A stretch of DNA of 64,000 nucleotides from Schistocerca nitens (lineage: Eukaryota; Arthropoda; Insecta; Orthoptera; Acrididae): contig NC_064621.1 of NCBI RefSeq assembly GCF_023898315.1, forward strand, positions 14,754,501 to 14,818,500. The letters run 5' to 3'. Under the pieces are notes generated by a model. That model was given only the letters and a program-made list of their open reading frames with translations. It searched no databases and was not told the DNA's origin. The position numbers and the translations under genes were made by a program. Positions 11,660 to 22,918 of this stretch are shown here, in pieces; position 1 is the first letter of the stretch; each line of letters begins with the position of its first letter.

Positions 11660-13262
11660 TATGAAATATAATGTAATTGGATAGATAAAAAACATACTCA
11701 GCAACCGGCAGCAGAACACATACATAAAAGAAGGTTATAATTAGGCAAGCACCTTCTTCAGGCAAAAGGATGAATGTCAAACAATTCCAATTTGAATGCC
11801 GTACCATGAGCCATCTTTATAGTTACAGCAAATGAAACCTTTATTTGCTTAAATTGCATATAAATTGGTATCATTCATATACAAAGTATGAGAGAGACCT
11901 CTCCAACTAGTGGATCTGTGGGGATAGCAGTTTCAATAACATTATTTGGCATAGTTTTAATCTGCAAATGGACAGCATCAAAAATTTTGTATGATTCATA
12001 TTGCATAGTGTTATTCTAATCATAAGCCAAAAAGCCACAGTTATAACTTTCCTAATATTCAATGAAAACAATTACTATATGAAAATATAATGTAATTGGA
12101 TAGATAGACTGATTAGACAGAAAGACTGATTGTTGGGGACTGCACCAGATGATATTTGAAAACCTAAGAGCTTTAAGCTTATCCTGTGCAGTCCCCGATA
12201 ATCAGTCTTTCCTTCTCATCCCATCCGGTAAGTCTGCCCTGACTCGTGGTTCTGCGTCACTTTTCTGAAAGCTATCCCTGCTCCTAGAACTGTCCAGTCC
12301 TTTCCCTTCACCCCTATTCCTTCCCCTTCAACACTTCTGTCTGAAGAAGGAGCCACTGGCTCTTAAAGCTTGCCTTATTATAACATTTTGTGTGTGTTCT
12401 ACCACTGCTTGGTGAGTAGGCTTTTTATCTACCCAGTTACATTATATTCTCATATACTGATTGTTTTCATTCAATATTAGGAAACTTGTAACTATGGCTT
12501 TTCAGCTTATGATTAGTGATGTGTTGGCAGAAGAGCCAGCACCGTGTTGCTAGAGGAGGCGGAAATGCACGCGTTTAAGCTCACGCAGACTGGCATGAGG
12601 TCTGGAACAAGGTAAAGTAATTATAGTAGCCAAAAATAATACATAGCTTCTGGAATACTTAACTTTAATCCATAATTGGAGAACATCGCTCTTGATGATA
12701 CATTAATTACAATCTCAATATAAACTGGTAATGGCGCCTTGCTAGGTCGTAGCAAATGACGTAGCTGAAGGCTATGCTAACTATCGTCTCGGCAAATGAG
12801 AGCGTATTTGTCATTGATCCATCTCTGGCAAAGTCTGCTGTACAACTGGGGCGAGTGCTACGAAGTCTCTCTAGACCTGCCGTGTGGCGGCGCTCGGTCT
12901 GCAATCACTGACAGTGGCGACACGCGGGTCCGACGTATACTAGCGGACCGCGGCCGATTTAAAGGCTACCACCTAGCAAGTGTTGTGTCTGGTGGTGACA
13001 CCACAATTAGAATAATACTACGCAATATAAATCATACAAAATTTTTAATGCCGTCCATTTGCAGATTAAAACTATGCAAAATAAAGTCACTGAAACTACT
13101 ATCCCCAAAGATTCACAAGCTGGAGAGGTCTCTCTCATACCTCATATACCAATGATCTCAAGTGATTTAACCATTCAATTTAAGCAAATAAAGGTTTCAT
13201 TTGCAGTAGCTATAAAGATGGCTCACAGTACGGCATTCAAATACATTGAAATTGATTGCCAT
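11660..13262. repeat. Large fold-back (inverted) repeat, interrupted by a solo LTR
   Basis: The left arm (about 11660-12108) is repeated in inverted orientation in the right arm (about 12350-12516 and 13011-13262). For example, the stretch around ATGCCGTACCATGAGCCATC near 11800 matches the reverse complement near 13220, and GAGAGAGACCTCTCCA near 11889 matches near 13127. The right arm resumes exactly where the solo LTR ends. Near the middle a shorter stem with 25-base arms (12121-12145 and 12186-12210, two mismatches) encloses a 40-base loop. There is no coding capacity. The family is not recognised. Confidence 0.8.
12517..13005. repeat. Solo LTR, 489 bp
   Basis: Starts TGATGTGTTGG and ends GACACCACA (TG...CA), flanked by identical 5-base duplications ATTAG at 12512-12516 and 13006-13010. 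It is GC-richer than its surroundings. Sequence on either side belongs to one arm of the fold-back repeat, which confirms the insertion boundaries. Its orientation is uncertain because both strands read TG...CA. It arises by recombination between two LTRs of a former element, probably Gypsy given the 5-base duplication. Confidence 0.85.
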
Positions 13263-14458
13263 TAAGAGCGTTTTTACATGGCCAATTGTATTGGTGCTTT
13301 TACTGGTAGTTTAGAAAACCAGTTCATACTCTTTACCACACACTATCCCAAAAACAAAAAATGTTGTACATTCTGAAGCTTTGTAATAGCATTATTTACA
13401 AAAAAGGATCCTTTTTCGTTCACATTCTATACAATTAATTGTACTATTGAGTACCATGTCTTCAAATTGGCTGGTCACAACTAGCAGGAATTTGCACATT
13501 GACACAATTGCCAGGGATACCTCAGATAGGGACATATATCATATTTGCATAGATATTAAGCAATTTTGAATCAATGCTGGATTCACTACTACAGTACATT
13601 TCTTCTTGTATGTATGTGGTTTTACTTTTTATATGTACAATATGACATATTACTTTTGTAACATTCATGCTAATTTTAGTTATCATTTTGTTGATGCCAG
13701 ATAGTCACTACACCACTAGTTAGATAACTATCTGTTAATTACTGGCACAGTCATTGTTATAGCATTAATCTGGAAAAGAAATTCCAGCTGTGGGGAAAAA
13801 ACCCTAGCACACCTCCTTACAATATACACATTGTATGTGTATATATGACATTATTCATTTTTTCAGTGACATAGAGGCAAGTATCAATTTTTAAGGTTGG
13901 TAGGGGAGTATGGAACCTTGTCATAATCAATATAAAGCCTATTAACATAATTCACTTTTTTAAGGTATAAGAAAATTGTAGCTTGATTCTGGGTGTATTT
14001 GCTGATGTAAACAAACACATAAGTTGGGCACACGGTGAATGTGATGCTGATTCAGTGAACTTACAGAATAAAAGTAAGTGCATCTAAGTACTAATTAAAA
14101 TAAAATACATCTTGGGAAATGTGGTAGCTAAAGAAATTCATACTTTGCACATGGCAGCTGAAGCATTTAAGATGTAGCCAACAAAAATATGGCACTTATG
14201 AAAATATGTACTAAACCAACTGAAGATGAGTGAAAACCCAAAACATGTCTCAGCACAAATAAGGCTACATAAAAAAAATCGGTGGTTGCTGTATATCTTC
14301 AAGTAGCAATTTTCTTCATTATAACTGCAGTAAGCACTTACAGAATGATTTATTATTGCCAATATTGTGAGTTACTTATAACACCAGATTAACAAAATGT
14401 AATTAACTTTCTATACCAAAAGTAAATTCTCTGTGCTCCAATAAGATGTCTCTCCTAC
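13263..14458. other. unc-13 intron without recognisable features
   Basis: AT-rich, with only short chance open frames. It lies directly downstream of the linker exon donor at 14458. I see no C2B exon in it. Confidence 0.55.
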
Positions 14459-14579
14459 CTGATAAGTTCAAATATTTCTGGCTTCTCTCGTTCTCTTTGC
14501 TTCATACGTTCTTTCATGGCAGTGATGATACTATTTGCTTTGTCTTCAGCTCCATGTTTTGAACTCTTCTCAGCAGCCC
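14459..14579 (-). CDS. unc-13: unc-13 homologue, linker exon between C1 and C2B domains
   Basis: A 121-base exon on the minus strand with acceptor ATTATGACGCAG above 14579 and donor GTAGGA beginning at 14458. After completing the split Arg codon from the C1 exon it reads [17 protein letters not shown], then an [12 protein letters not shown] stretch and KPEIFELI, ending two bases into another Arg codon. This highly charged helix-rich linker is, from family knowledge, the segment directly following C1 and leading to the central C2B calcium sensor of Unc-13. Both boundaries agree in phase with the family. The following exon (start of the C2B region) was looked for down to position 1 and not found, so the next intron is at least 14.4 kb. 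Too short for ORF-length detection. Confidence 0.93.
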
Positions 14580-14689
14580 CTGCGTCATAATAAGAAAGGT
14601 TAATATTTATTCAGATAAATTTGCTTGTGAAAAAATGCTGATACATACTAATTTTATGTATTTAGCAATTAGTAAATATGTTGATGTTC

Positions 14690-17600
14690 TTGTCTTCAGT
14701 CCTGAGACTGGTTTGATGCAGCTCTCCATGCTACTCTATCCTGTGCAAGCTTCTTCATCTCCCAGTACTTACTGCAACCTACATCCTTCTGAATCTGCTT
14801 AGTGTATTCATCTCTTGGTCTCCCTCTACGATTTTTACCCTCCACGCTGCCCTCCAATGCTAAATTTGTGATCCCTTGATGCCTCAGAACATGTCCTACC
14901 AACCGGTCCCTTCTTCTTGTCAAGTTGTGCCACAAACTCCTCTTCTCCCCAATTCTATTCAATACCACCTCATTAGTTAAGTGATCTACCCATCTAATCT
15001 TCAGCATTCTTATGTAGCACCACATTTCAAAAGCTTCTATTCTCTTCTTGTCCAAACTATTTATCGTCCATGTTTCACTTCCATACATGGCAACACTCCA
15101 TACAAATACTTTCAGAAACGACTTCCTGACACTTAAATCTATACTCGATGTTAACAAATTTCTCTTCTTCAGAAACGCTTACCTTGCCATTGCCAGTCTA
15201 CATTTTATATCCTCTCTACTTCGACCATCATCAGTTATTTTGCTTCCCAAATAGCAAAACTCCTTTACTATTTTAAGCGTCTCATTTCCTAATCTAATTC
15301 CCTCAGCATCACCCGACTTAATTAGACTACATTCCATTATCCTCCTTTTGATTTTGTTGACGTTCATCTTATATCCTCCTTTCAAGACACTGTCCATTCT
15401 GTTCAACTGCTCTTCCAAGTCCTTTGCTGTCTCTGACAGAATTACAATGTCACCGGCGAACCTCAAAGTTTTTATTTATTCTCCCTGGACTTTAATACCC
15501 ACTCCGAATTTTTCTTTTGTTACCTTTACTGCTTGCTCAATATACAGATTGAATAACATCAGGGACGGGATACAACCCTGTCTCACTCCCTTCCCAACTG
15601 CTGCTTCCCTTTCATGCCCCTTGACTCTTATAACTGCCATCTGGGTTCTGTATCCATTTTGTAAATAGCCTTTCGCACCCTGTATTTTACCCCTGCCACA
15701 TTCAGAATTTGAAAGAGAGTATTCCAGTCAACATTGTCAAAATCTTTCTCTAAGTCTACAAATGCTATAAATGTAGGTTTGCCTTTCCTTAATCTATTTT
15801 CTAAGATGAGTCGTAGGGTCAGTATTGTGCCTCACGTGTTCCAACATTTCTGCGGAATCCAAACTGATCTTCGCCGAGGTTGGCTTCTACCAGTTTTTTC
15901 ATTCGTCTATAAAGAATACACGTTAGTATTTTGCAGCTGTGACTTATGAAACTGATAGTTCGGTAATTTTCACATCTGTCAACACCTGCTTTCTTTGTGA
16001 TTGGAATTATTATATTCACTTGAAGTCTGATGGTATTTCGCCTGTCTCATGCATCTTGCTCACCAGATGGTAGAGTTTTGTCAGGACTGGCTCTCCCAAG
16101 GCCGTCAGTAGTTCCAATGGCATGCTGTCTACTCCCGGGGCCTCGTTTCGACTCAGGTCTTTCAGTGCTACGTCAAACTTTTCACGCAGTATCGTATCTC
16201 CCATTTCATCTTCTTCTACATCCTCTTCCATTTCCATAATATTGCCCTCAAGTACATCGCCCTTGTATAGACCCTCTATATACCCCTTCCATCTTTCTAC
16301 TTTCCCTTCTTTGCTTAGAACTGGGTTTCCATCTGAGCTCTTGATATTCATACAAGTGGCTCTCTTTTCTCCAAAGATCTCTTTAATTTTCCTGTAGGCA
16401 GTATCTATCTTACCCCTAGTGAGATAAGCCTCTACATCTTTATATTTGTCCTCTAGCCATCCCTGCTTAGCCATTTTGCACTTCCTGTCGATCTCATTTT
16501 TGAGACGTTTGTATTCCCTTTTGCCTGCTTCGTTTACTGCATTTTTATATTTTCTCCTTTCATCAATTAAATTCAATATTTCTTCTGTTACCCAAGGATT
16601 TCTATTAGCCCTCGTCTTTTTACCTACTTGATCCTCTGCTGCCTTCACTACTTCATCCCTCAGAGCTACCCATTCTTCTTCTACTGTATTTCTTTCCCCC
16701 ATTCCTGTCAATTGTTCCCTTATGCTCTCCCTGAAACTCTCTACAACCTCTGGTTCTTTCAGTTTATCCAGGTCCCATCTCCTTAAATTCCCACCTTTTT
16801 GCAGTTTCTTCAGTTTCAATCTGCAGTTCATAACCAATAGATTGTGGTCAGAATCCACATCTGCCCCTGGAAATGTCTTACAATTTAAAACCTGGTTCCT
16901 AAATCTCTGTCTTACCATTATATAATCTATCTGATACCTATTAGTATCTCCAGGATTCTTCCAGGTATACAACCTTCTTTTATGATTCATGAACCAAGTG
17001 TTAGCTATGATTAAGTTATGCTCTGTGCAAAATTCTACAAGGCGACTTCCTCTTTCATTTCTTCCCCCCAATCCATATTCACCTACTATGTTTCCTTCTC
17101 TCCCTTTTCCTACTGACGAATTCCAGTCACCCATGACTATTAAATTTTCGTCTCCCTTCACTACCTGAATAATTTCTTTTATCTCGTCATACATTTCATC
17201 AATTTCTTCATCATCTGCAGAGCTAGTTGGCATATAAACTTGTACTACTGTAGTAGGCATGGGCTTTGTGTCTATCTTGGCCACAATAATGCGTTCACTA
17301 TGCTGTTTGTAGTAGCTAACCCGCACTCCTATTTTTTTATTCATTATTAAACCTACTCCTGCATTACCCCTATTTGATTTTGTATTTATAACCCTGTAAT
17401 CACCTGACCAAAAGTCTTGTTCCTCCTGCCACCGAACTTCACTAATTCCCACTATATCTAACTTTAACCTATCCATTTCCCTTTTTAAATTTTCTAACCT
17501 ACCTGCCCGATTAAGGGATCTGACATTCCACGCTCCGATCCGTAGAATGCCAGTTTTCTTTCTCCTGATAACGACGTCCTCCTGAGTAGTCCCCGCCCGG

Positions 17601-17969
17601 AGATCCGAATGGGGGACTACTTTACCTCCGGAATATTTTACCCAAGAGGACGCCATCATCATTTAACCATACAGTAAAGCTGCATGCCCTCGGGAAAAAT
17701 TACGGCTGTAGTTTCCCCTTGCTTTCAGCCGTTCGCAGTACCAGCACAGCTAGGCCGTTTTGGTTAGTGTTGCAAGGCCAGATCAGTCAATCATCCAGAC
17801 TGTTGCCCCTGCAATTACTGAAAAGGCTGCTGCCCTCTTCAGGAACCACACATTTGTCTGGCCTCTCAACAGATACCCCTCCATTGTGGTTGCACCTACG
17901 GTACAGCCATCTGTATCGCTGAGGCACGCAAGCCTACCCACCAATGGCAAGGTCTATGGTTCATGGGGG
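14690..17969 (-). mobile_element. RTE-type LINE, copy 1, full length but decayed
   Basis: Minus-strand non-LTR retrotransposon with AP-type endonuclease followed by RT. The 5' end is near 17969, shared with copy 3 (CCCCATGAACC on the minus strand), and the 3' end is near 14690 (ACTGAAGAC). Unlike the other two copies it lacks a clear CAA-repeat tail, and I could not find a target duplication. Confidence 0.88.
14696..17662 (-). pseudogene. RTE LINE endonuclease-reverse transcriptase, decayed
   Basis: The N-terminal 548 codons (17662 to 16016) are open and encode the AP-like endonuclease (ILRIGAWNVRSLNRAG ... GISEVRWQE ... MGDWNSSVG ... DSDHNLLV) and the beginning of RT. After 16016 the gene breaks: stops and frameshifts at about 15470-15990 and a stop near 15170, leaving open pieces 15179-15466 and 14696-15157. 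The RT active-site box reads FAGD where copies 2 and 3 read FADD, so a catalytic aspartate is lost. The C-terminal piece keeps the ETWTINSLDKKRIEAFEM and GHVLRHQGI signatures shared with RTE-type LINEs. The endonuclease half alone still looks translatable. Confidence 0.87.
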
Positions 17970-18090
17970 TACAACTTACTTGAGGCAAAACTATTGTATT
18001 CACACTTTTCAAGTGCTCAGAAATCCATTAAAATACAGTTTTAGGATGTATAAATTAAAAAAAAAAAACTGCAGAAGGTCACAGTACCAG

Positions 18091-18094
<4 letters not shown>

Positions 18095-18142
<48 letters not shown>
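18095..18142 (+). repeat. Poly(T) tract, 48 T
   Basis: An uninterrupted run of T on the plus strand, equal to poly(A) on the minus strand. It may be the tail of an insertion oriented on the minus strand (the gene's sense strand), but I see no body attached to it. Confidence 0.9.
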
Positions 18143-18145
<3 letters not shown>

Positions 18146-18250
18146 GATTAAACACTGGATATTAGTATCAGTGGCATTGAGAAACAGTTAAAAGTAAAAA
18201 TAACTGAAATTGTAGAATGTGCCAGGATTCAATGGAATCCCTACAACATA

Positions 18251-19672
18251 CACTCCTGGAAATTGAAATAAGAACACCGTGAATTCATTGTCCCAGGAAG
18301 GGGAAACTTTATTGACACATTCCTGGGGTCAGATACATCACATGATCACACTGACAGAACCACAGGCACATAGACACAGGCAACAGAGCATGCACAATGT
18401 CGGCACTAGTACAGTGTATATCCACCTTTCGCAGCAATGCAGGCTGCTATTCTCCCATGGAGACGATCGTAGAGATGCTGGATGTAGTCCTGTGGAACGG
18501 CTTGCCATGCCATTTCCACCTGGCACCTCAGTTGGACCAGCGTTCGTGCGGGACATGCAGACCGCGTGAGACGACGCTTCATCCAGTTCCAAACATGCTC
18601 AATGGGGGACAGATCCGGAGATCTTGCTGGCCAGGGTAGTTGACTTACACCTTCTAGAGCACGTTGGGTGGCACGGGATACATGCGGACGTGCATTGTCC
18701 TGTTGGAACAGCAAGTTCCCTTGCCGGTCGAGGAATGGTAGAACGATGGGTTCGATGACGGTTTGGATGTACCGTGCACTATTCAGTGTCCCCTCGACGA
18801 TCACCAGTGGTGTACGGCCAGTGTAGGAGATCGCTCCCCACACCATAATGCCGGGTGTTGGCCCTGTGTGCCTCGGTCGTATGCAGTCCTGATTGTGGCG
18901 CTCACCTGCACGGTGCCAAACACGCATACGACCATCATTGGCACCAAGGCAGAAGCGACCCTCATTGCTGAAGACGACACATCTCCATTCGTCCCTCCAT
19001 TCACGCCTGTCGCGACACCACTGGAGGCGGGCTGCACGATGTTGGGGCGTGAGCGGAAGACGGCCTAACGGTGTGCGGGACCGTAGCCCAGCTTCATGGA
19101 GACGGTTGCGAATGGTCCTCGCCGATACCCCAGGAGCAACAGTGTCCCTAATTTGCTGGGAAGTGGCGGTGCAGTCCCCTACGGCACTGCGTAGGATCCT
19201 ACGGTCTTGGCGTGCATCCGTGCATCGCTGCGGTCCGGTCCCAGGTCGACGGGCACGTGCACCTTCCGCCGACCACTGGCGACAGCATCGATGTACTGTG
19301 GAGACCTCACGCCCCACGTGTTGAGCAATTCGGCGGTACGTCCACCCGGCCTCCCGCATGCCCACTATACGCCCTCGCTCAAAGTCCGTCAACTGCACAT
19401 ACGGTTCACGTCCACGCTGTCGCGGCATGCTACCAGTGTTAAAGACTGCGATGGAGCTCCATATGCCACGGCAAACTGGCTGACACTGACGGCGGCGGTG
19501 CACAAATGCTGCGCAGCTAGCGCCATTCGACGGCCAACACCGCGGTTCCTGGTGTGTCCGCTGTGCCGTGCGTGTGATCATTGCTTGTACAGCCCTCTCG
19601 CAGTGTCCGGAGCAAATATGGTGGGTCTGACACAACGGTGTCAATGTGTTCTTTTTTCCATTTCCAGGAGTG
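18251..19672 (-). mobile_element. Tc1-like DNA transposon, full length
   Basis: Terminal inverted repeats of about 28 bases (outer end CACTCCTGGAAATTGAAAT at 18251; matching end at 19672) with TA on both sides (18249-18250 and 19673-19674). 1422 bases long with a single transposase gene on the minus strand. It lies between RTE copies 1 and 2. Confidence 0.94.
18406..19428 (-). CDS. Tc1-like transposase, uninterrupted, first catalytic Asp replaced by Asn
   Basis: 340 codons without a stop. I place the start at the ATG at 19426-19428 (MPRQRGREPYVQLTDFERG); the frame is open further upstream, but that part lies in the terminal repeat and beyond. N-terminal paired helix-turn-helix (about residues 10-55: GRIVGMREAGWTYRRIAQHV), then the DDE_3 catalytic domain. 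The second acid is in QQDNARPHVS and the third in SPDLSPIEHVW. At the first acid, where this family has FSDE, the sequence reads FSNEGRF, a single Asp-to-Asn change expected to abolish catalysis. I count 32 residues between the second and third acids. Length is normal for the family. DNA binding may be retained. Confidence 0.92.
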   Translation of the reverse strand: MPRQRGREPYVQLTDFERGRIVGMREAGWTYRRIAQHVGREVSTVHRCCRQWSAEGARARRPGTGPQRCTDARQDRRILRSAVGDCTATSQQIRDTVAPGVSARTIRNRLHEAGLRSRTPLGRLPLTPQHRAARLQWCRDRREWRDEWRCVVFSNEGRFCLGANDGRMRVWHRAGERHNQDCIRPRHTGPTPGIMVWGAISYTGRTPLVIVEGTLNSARYIQTVIEPIVLPFLDRQGNLLFQQDNARPHVSRATQRALEGVSQLPWPARSPDLSPIEHVWNWMKRRLTRSACPARTLVQLRCQVEMAWQAVPQDYIQHLYDRLHGRIAACIAAKGGYTLY

Positions 19673-19729
19673 TATAATACAGAATTCATGGTTGACTTCG
19701 CCTCTCCTTGATCCATAATATACTGTATG

Positions 19730-22298
19730 TTGTTGTTGTGGTCTTCAGTCCTGAGACTGGTTTGATGCAGCTCTCCATGTTACTCTATCCTGTGCAAGCT
19801 TCTTCATCTCCCAGTACCTACTGCAACCTACATCCTTCTGAATCTGCTTAGTGTATTGATCTCTTGGTCTCCCTCTACGATTTTTACCCTCCACGCTGCC
19901 CTCCAATGCTAAATTTGTGATCCCTTGATGCCTTAAAACATGTCCTACCAACCGATCCCTTCTTCTAGTCAAGTTGTGCCACAAACTTCTCTTCTCCCCA
20001 ATCCTATTCAATACCTCCTCATTAGTTACGTGATCTACCCACCTTATCTTCAGCATTCTTCTGTAGCACCACATTTCGAAAGCTTCTATTCTCTTCTTGT
20101 CCAAACTGGTTATCGTCCATGTTTCACTTCCATACATGGCTACACTCCATACAAATATTTTTAGAAACGACTTCCTGACACTTAAATCAATACTCGATGT
20201 TAACAAATTTCTCTTCTTCAGAAACGATTTCCTTGCCATTGCCAGTCTACATTTTATATCCTCTCTACTTCGACCATCATCAGTTATTTTACTCCCTAAA
20301 TAGCAAAACTCCTTTACTACTTTAAGTGTCTCATTTCCTAATCTAATCCCCTCAGCATCACCCGATTTAATTTGACTACATTCCATTATCCTCGTTTTGC
20401 TTTTGTTGATATTCATCTTATATCCTCCTTTCAAGACACTGTCCATTCCGTTCAACTGCTCTTCCAAGTCCTTTGCTGTCTCTGACAGAATTACAATGTC
20501 ATCGGCGAACCTCAAAGTTTTTACTTCTTCTCCATGAATTTTAATACCTACTCCGAATTTTTCTTTTGTTTCCTTTACTGCTTGTTCAATATACAGATTG
20601 AATAACATCGGGGAGAGGCTACAACCCTGTCTCACTCCTTTCCCAACCACTGCTTCCCTTTCATGCCCCTCGACTCTTATAACTGCCATCTGGTTTCTGT
20701 ACAAATTGTAAATAGCCTTTCGCTCCCTGTATTTTACCCCTGCCACCTTCAGAATTTGAAAGAGAGTATTCCAGTTAACGTTGTCAAAAGCTTTCTCTAA
20801 GTCTACAAATGCTAGAAATGTAGGTTTGCCTTTTCTTAATCTTCCTTCTAAGATAAGTCGTAAGGTTAGTATTGCCTCTCGTGTTCCAACATTTCTACGG
20901 AATCCAAACTGATCTTCCCCGAGGTCCGCTTCTACCAGTTTTTCCATTCGTCTGTAAAGAATTCGCGTTAGTATTTTGCAGCTGTGACTTATTAAACTGA
21001 TAGTTCGGTAATTTTCACATCTGTCAACACCTGCTTTCTTTGGGATTGGAATTATTATATTCTTCTTGAAGTCTGTGGGTATTTCGCCTGTCTCATACAT
21101 CTTGCTCACCAGATGGTAGAGTTTTGTCATGACTGGCTCTCCCAAGGCCATCAGTAGTTCTAATGGAATGTTGTCTACTCCCGGGGCCTTGTTTCGACTC
21201 AGGTCTTTCAGTGCTCTGTCAAACTCTTCACGCAGTATCTTATCTCCCATTTCATCTTCATGTACATCCTCTTCCATTTCCATAATATTGTCCTCAAGTA
21301 CATCACCCTTGTATAAACCCTCTATATACTCCTTCCACCTTTCTGCCTTCCCTTCTTTGCTTAGAACTGGGTTGCCATCTGAGCTCTTGATATTCATACA
21401 AGTGGTTCTCTTCTCTCCAAAGGTCTCTTTAATTTTCCTGTAGGCAGTATCTATCTTACCCCTAGTGAGACAAGCCTCTACATCCTTACATTTGTCCTCT
21501 AGCCATCCCTGCTTAGCCATTTTGCACTTTCTGTCGATCTCATTTTTGAGACGTTTGTATTCCCTTTTGCCTGCTTCATTTACTGCATTTTTGTATTTTC
21601 TCCTTTCATCAACTAAATTCAATATTTCTTCTGTTACCCAAGGATTTCTATTAGCCCTCGTCTTTTTACCTACTTGATCCTCTGCTGCCTTCACTACTTC
21701 ATCCCTCAGAGCTACCCATTCTTCTTCTACTGTATTTCTTTCCCCCATTCCTGTCAATTGTTCCCTTATGCTCTCCCTGAAACTCTCTACAACCTCTGGT
21801 TCTTTCAGTTTATCCAGGTCCCATCTCCTTAAATTCCCACCTTTTTGCAGTTTCTTCAGTTTCAATCTGCAGTTCATAACCAATAGATTGTGGTCAGAAT
21901 CCACATCTGCCCCTGGAAATGTCTTACAATTTAAAACCTGGTTCCTAAATCTCTGTCTTACCATTATATAATCTATCTGATACCTATTAGTATCGCCAGG
22001 ATTCTTCCAGGTATACAACCTTCTTTTATGATTCTTGAACCAAGTGTTAGCTATGATTAAGTTATGCTCTGTGCAAAATTCTACAAGGCGGTTTCCTCTT
22101 TCATTTCTTCCCCCCAATCCATATTCACCTACTACGTTTCCTTCTCTCCCTTTTCCTACTGACGAATTCCAGTCACCCATGACTATTAAATTTTCGTCTC
22201 CCTTCACTACCTGAATAATTTCTTTTATCTCGTCATACATTTCATCAATTTCTTCATCATCTGCAGAGCTAGTTGGCATATAAACTTGTACTACTGTA
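19730..22298 (-). mobile_element. RTE-type LINE, copy 2, 5' truncated
   Basis: Minus-strand copy whose 3' end carries a short CAA tail (TTGTTGTTGTGG at 19732-19743 on the plus strand). The 5' end stops near 22298 inside the endonuclease, a typical result of incomplete reverse transcription. TACTGTA occurs on both sides (about 19718-19725 and 22299-22315) and is the probable target duplication. Confidence 0.88.
19745..22298 (-). CDS. RTE LINE endonuclease-RT, uninterrupted but N-terminally truncated
   Basis: Open for about 850 codons from TTVVQVYMPTSSADDEE to the C-terminus (AASNQSQD). The first 47 codons of the raw ORF above 22298 come from flanking DNA. The C-terminal half of the AP endonuclease is kept (MGDWNSSVG, DSDHNLLVMN), but its N-terminal catalytic part (WNVRSLN ... 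SEVRWQE) is absent. RT motifs are intact: GVRQGCSLSPMLFNLYIEQ and LRFADDIVIL. This is the best-preserved RT domain of the three RTE copies. Without the endonuclease N-terminus it should not insert autonomously. Confidence 0.88.
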
Positions 22299-22359
22299 GT
22301 ACTGTAGTACTGTATATCTACTGAGAAAAAAATGTGTCCAGAAGTTGGAATAAAGCACA

Positions 22360-22914
22360 GGTCACATACATCTACAAGAGGGGTAGTGGAAGTGATCTGC
22401 AAAACTGTCATCCAAAATCTTAGAACATATTCTGAGTTCAAATGTAATGAAGTATCTCAAAGAGAATGACCTCCTCCCTGCCTACCAGCATGGATCCAAT
22501 ACCAATTCATGTGATACCAACTTTTCTAACATTACATTTGGAAAGTCCTAAAACAACTTACTTCAACCACATTTGCACACAGGATCATTTCAAGTCATGG
22601 GGAGAGATAAATCAGTAATTTGATTTGTTTTGCATATTGCCATTCAGTAACGTCTAATGGAATAATGTTTCAGGGCAACTCATCTTTAAGAAAGAAAGTA
22701 TTCTTTGCTCAAAAATGTACTGTAAGAAAAATATGTGGTACTCATCCATGATCATCTTGTAGATATCTGTTTACGGAGTTGGGCATTTTGACTACTGCTT
22801 CACAGTACATTTATTACCTCATGAAGTTTGTTGTAAATAATCCACTGCAGTTTGAAAGGACCAGTGATGTACATAATTACAATGCCAGTTGTCTTTAGCA
22901 CAAAAAGGGGTATG
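22360..22914 (+). pseudogene. CR1/Jockey-like LINE RT fragment, left of Gypsy-B
   Basis: Plus-strand decayed LINE. Near 22430 it reads ILEHILSSN followed by MKYLKENDLLPAYQHGSN, the segment before RT motif A. After a gap, near 22790, it reads SQYIYYLMKFVVNNPLQFE and HNYNAS, the C-terminal tail typical of this LINE group. The central RT is missing. The coding sense resumes at 36603 beyond the Gypsy element and SINE, so the Gypsy insertion at 22919 split this copy. Confidence 0.72.
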
Positions 22915-22918
22915 CTAT

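Noticed and set aside
19429..19716. 96-codon N-terminal extension of the Tc1 transposase frame
   Set aside because: It runs through the terminal inverted repeat and beyond the element end; the helix-turn-helix start at 19428 matches the family length.
22299..22441. N-terminal 47 codons of the 898-codon RTE copy 2 open frame
   Set aside because: Above 22298 the sequence is flanking DNA (antisense to a LINE fragment), so these codons are a chance extension.
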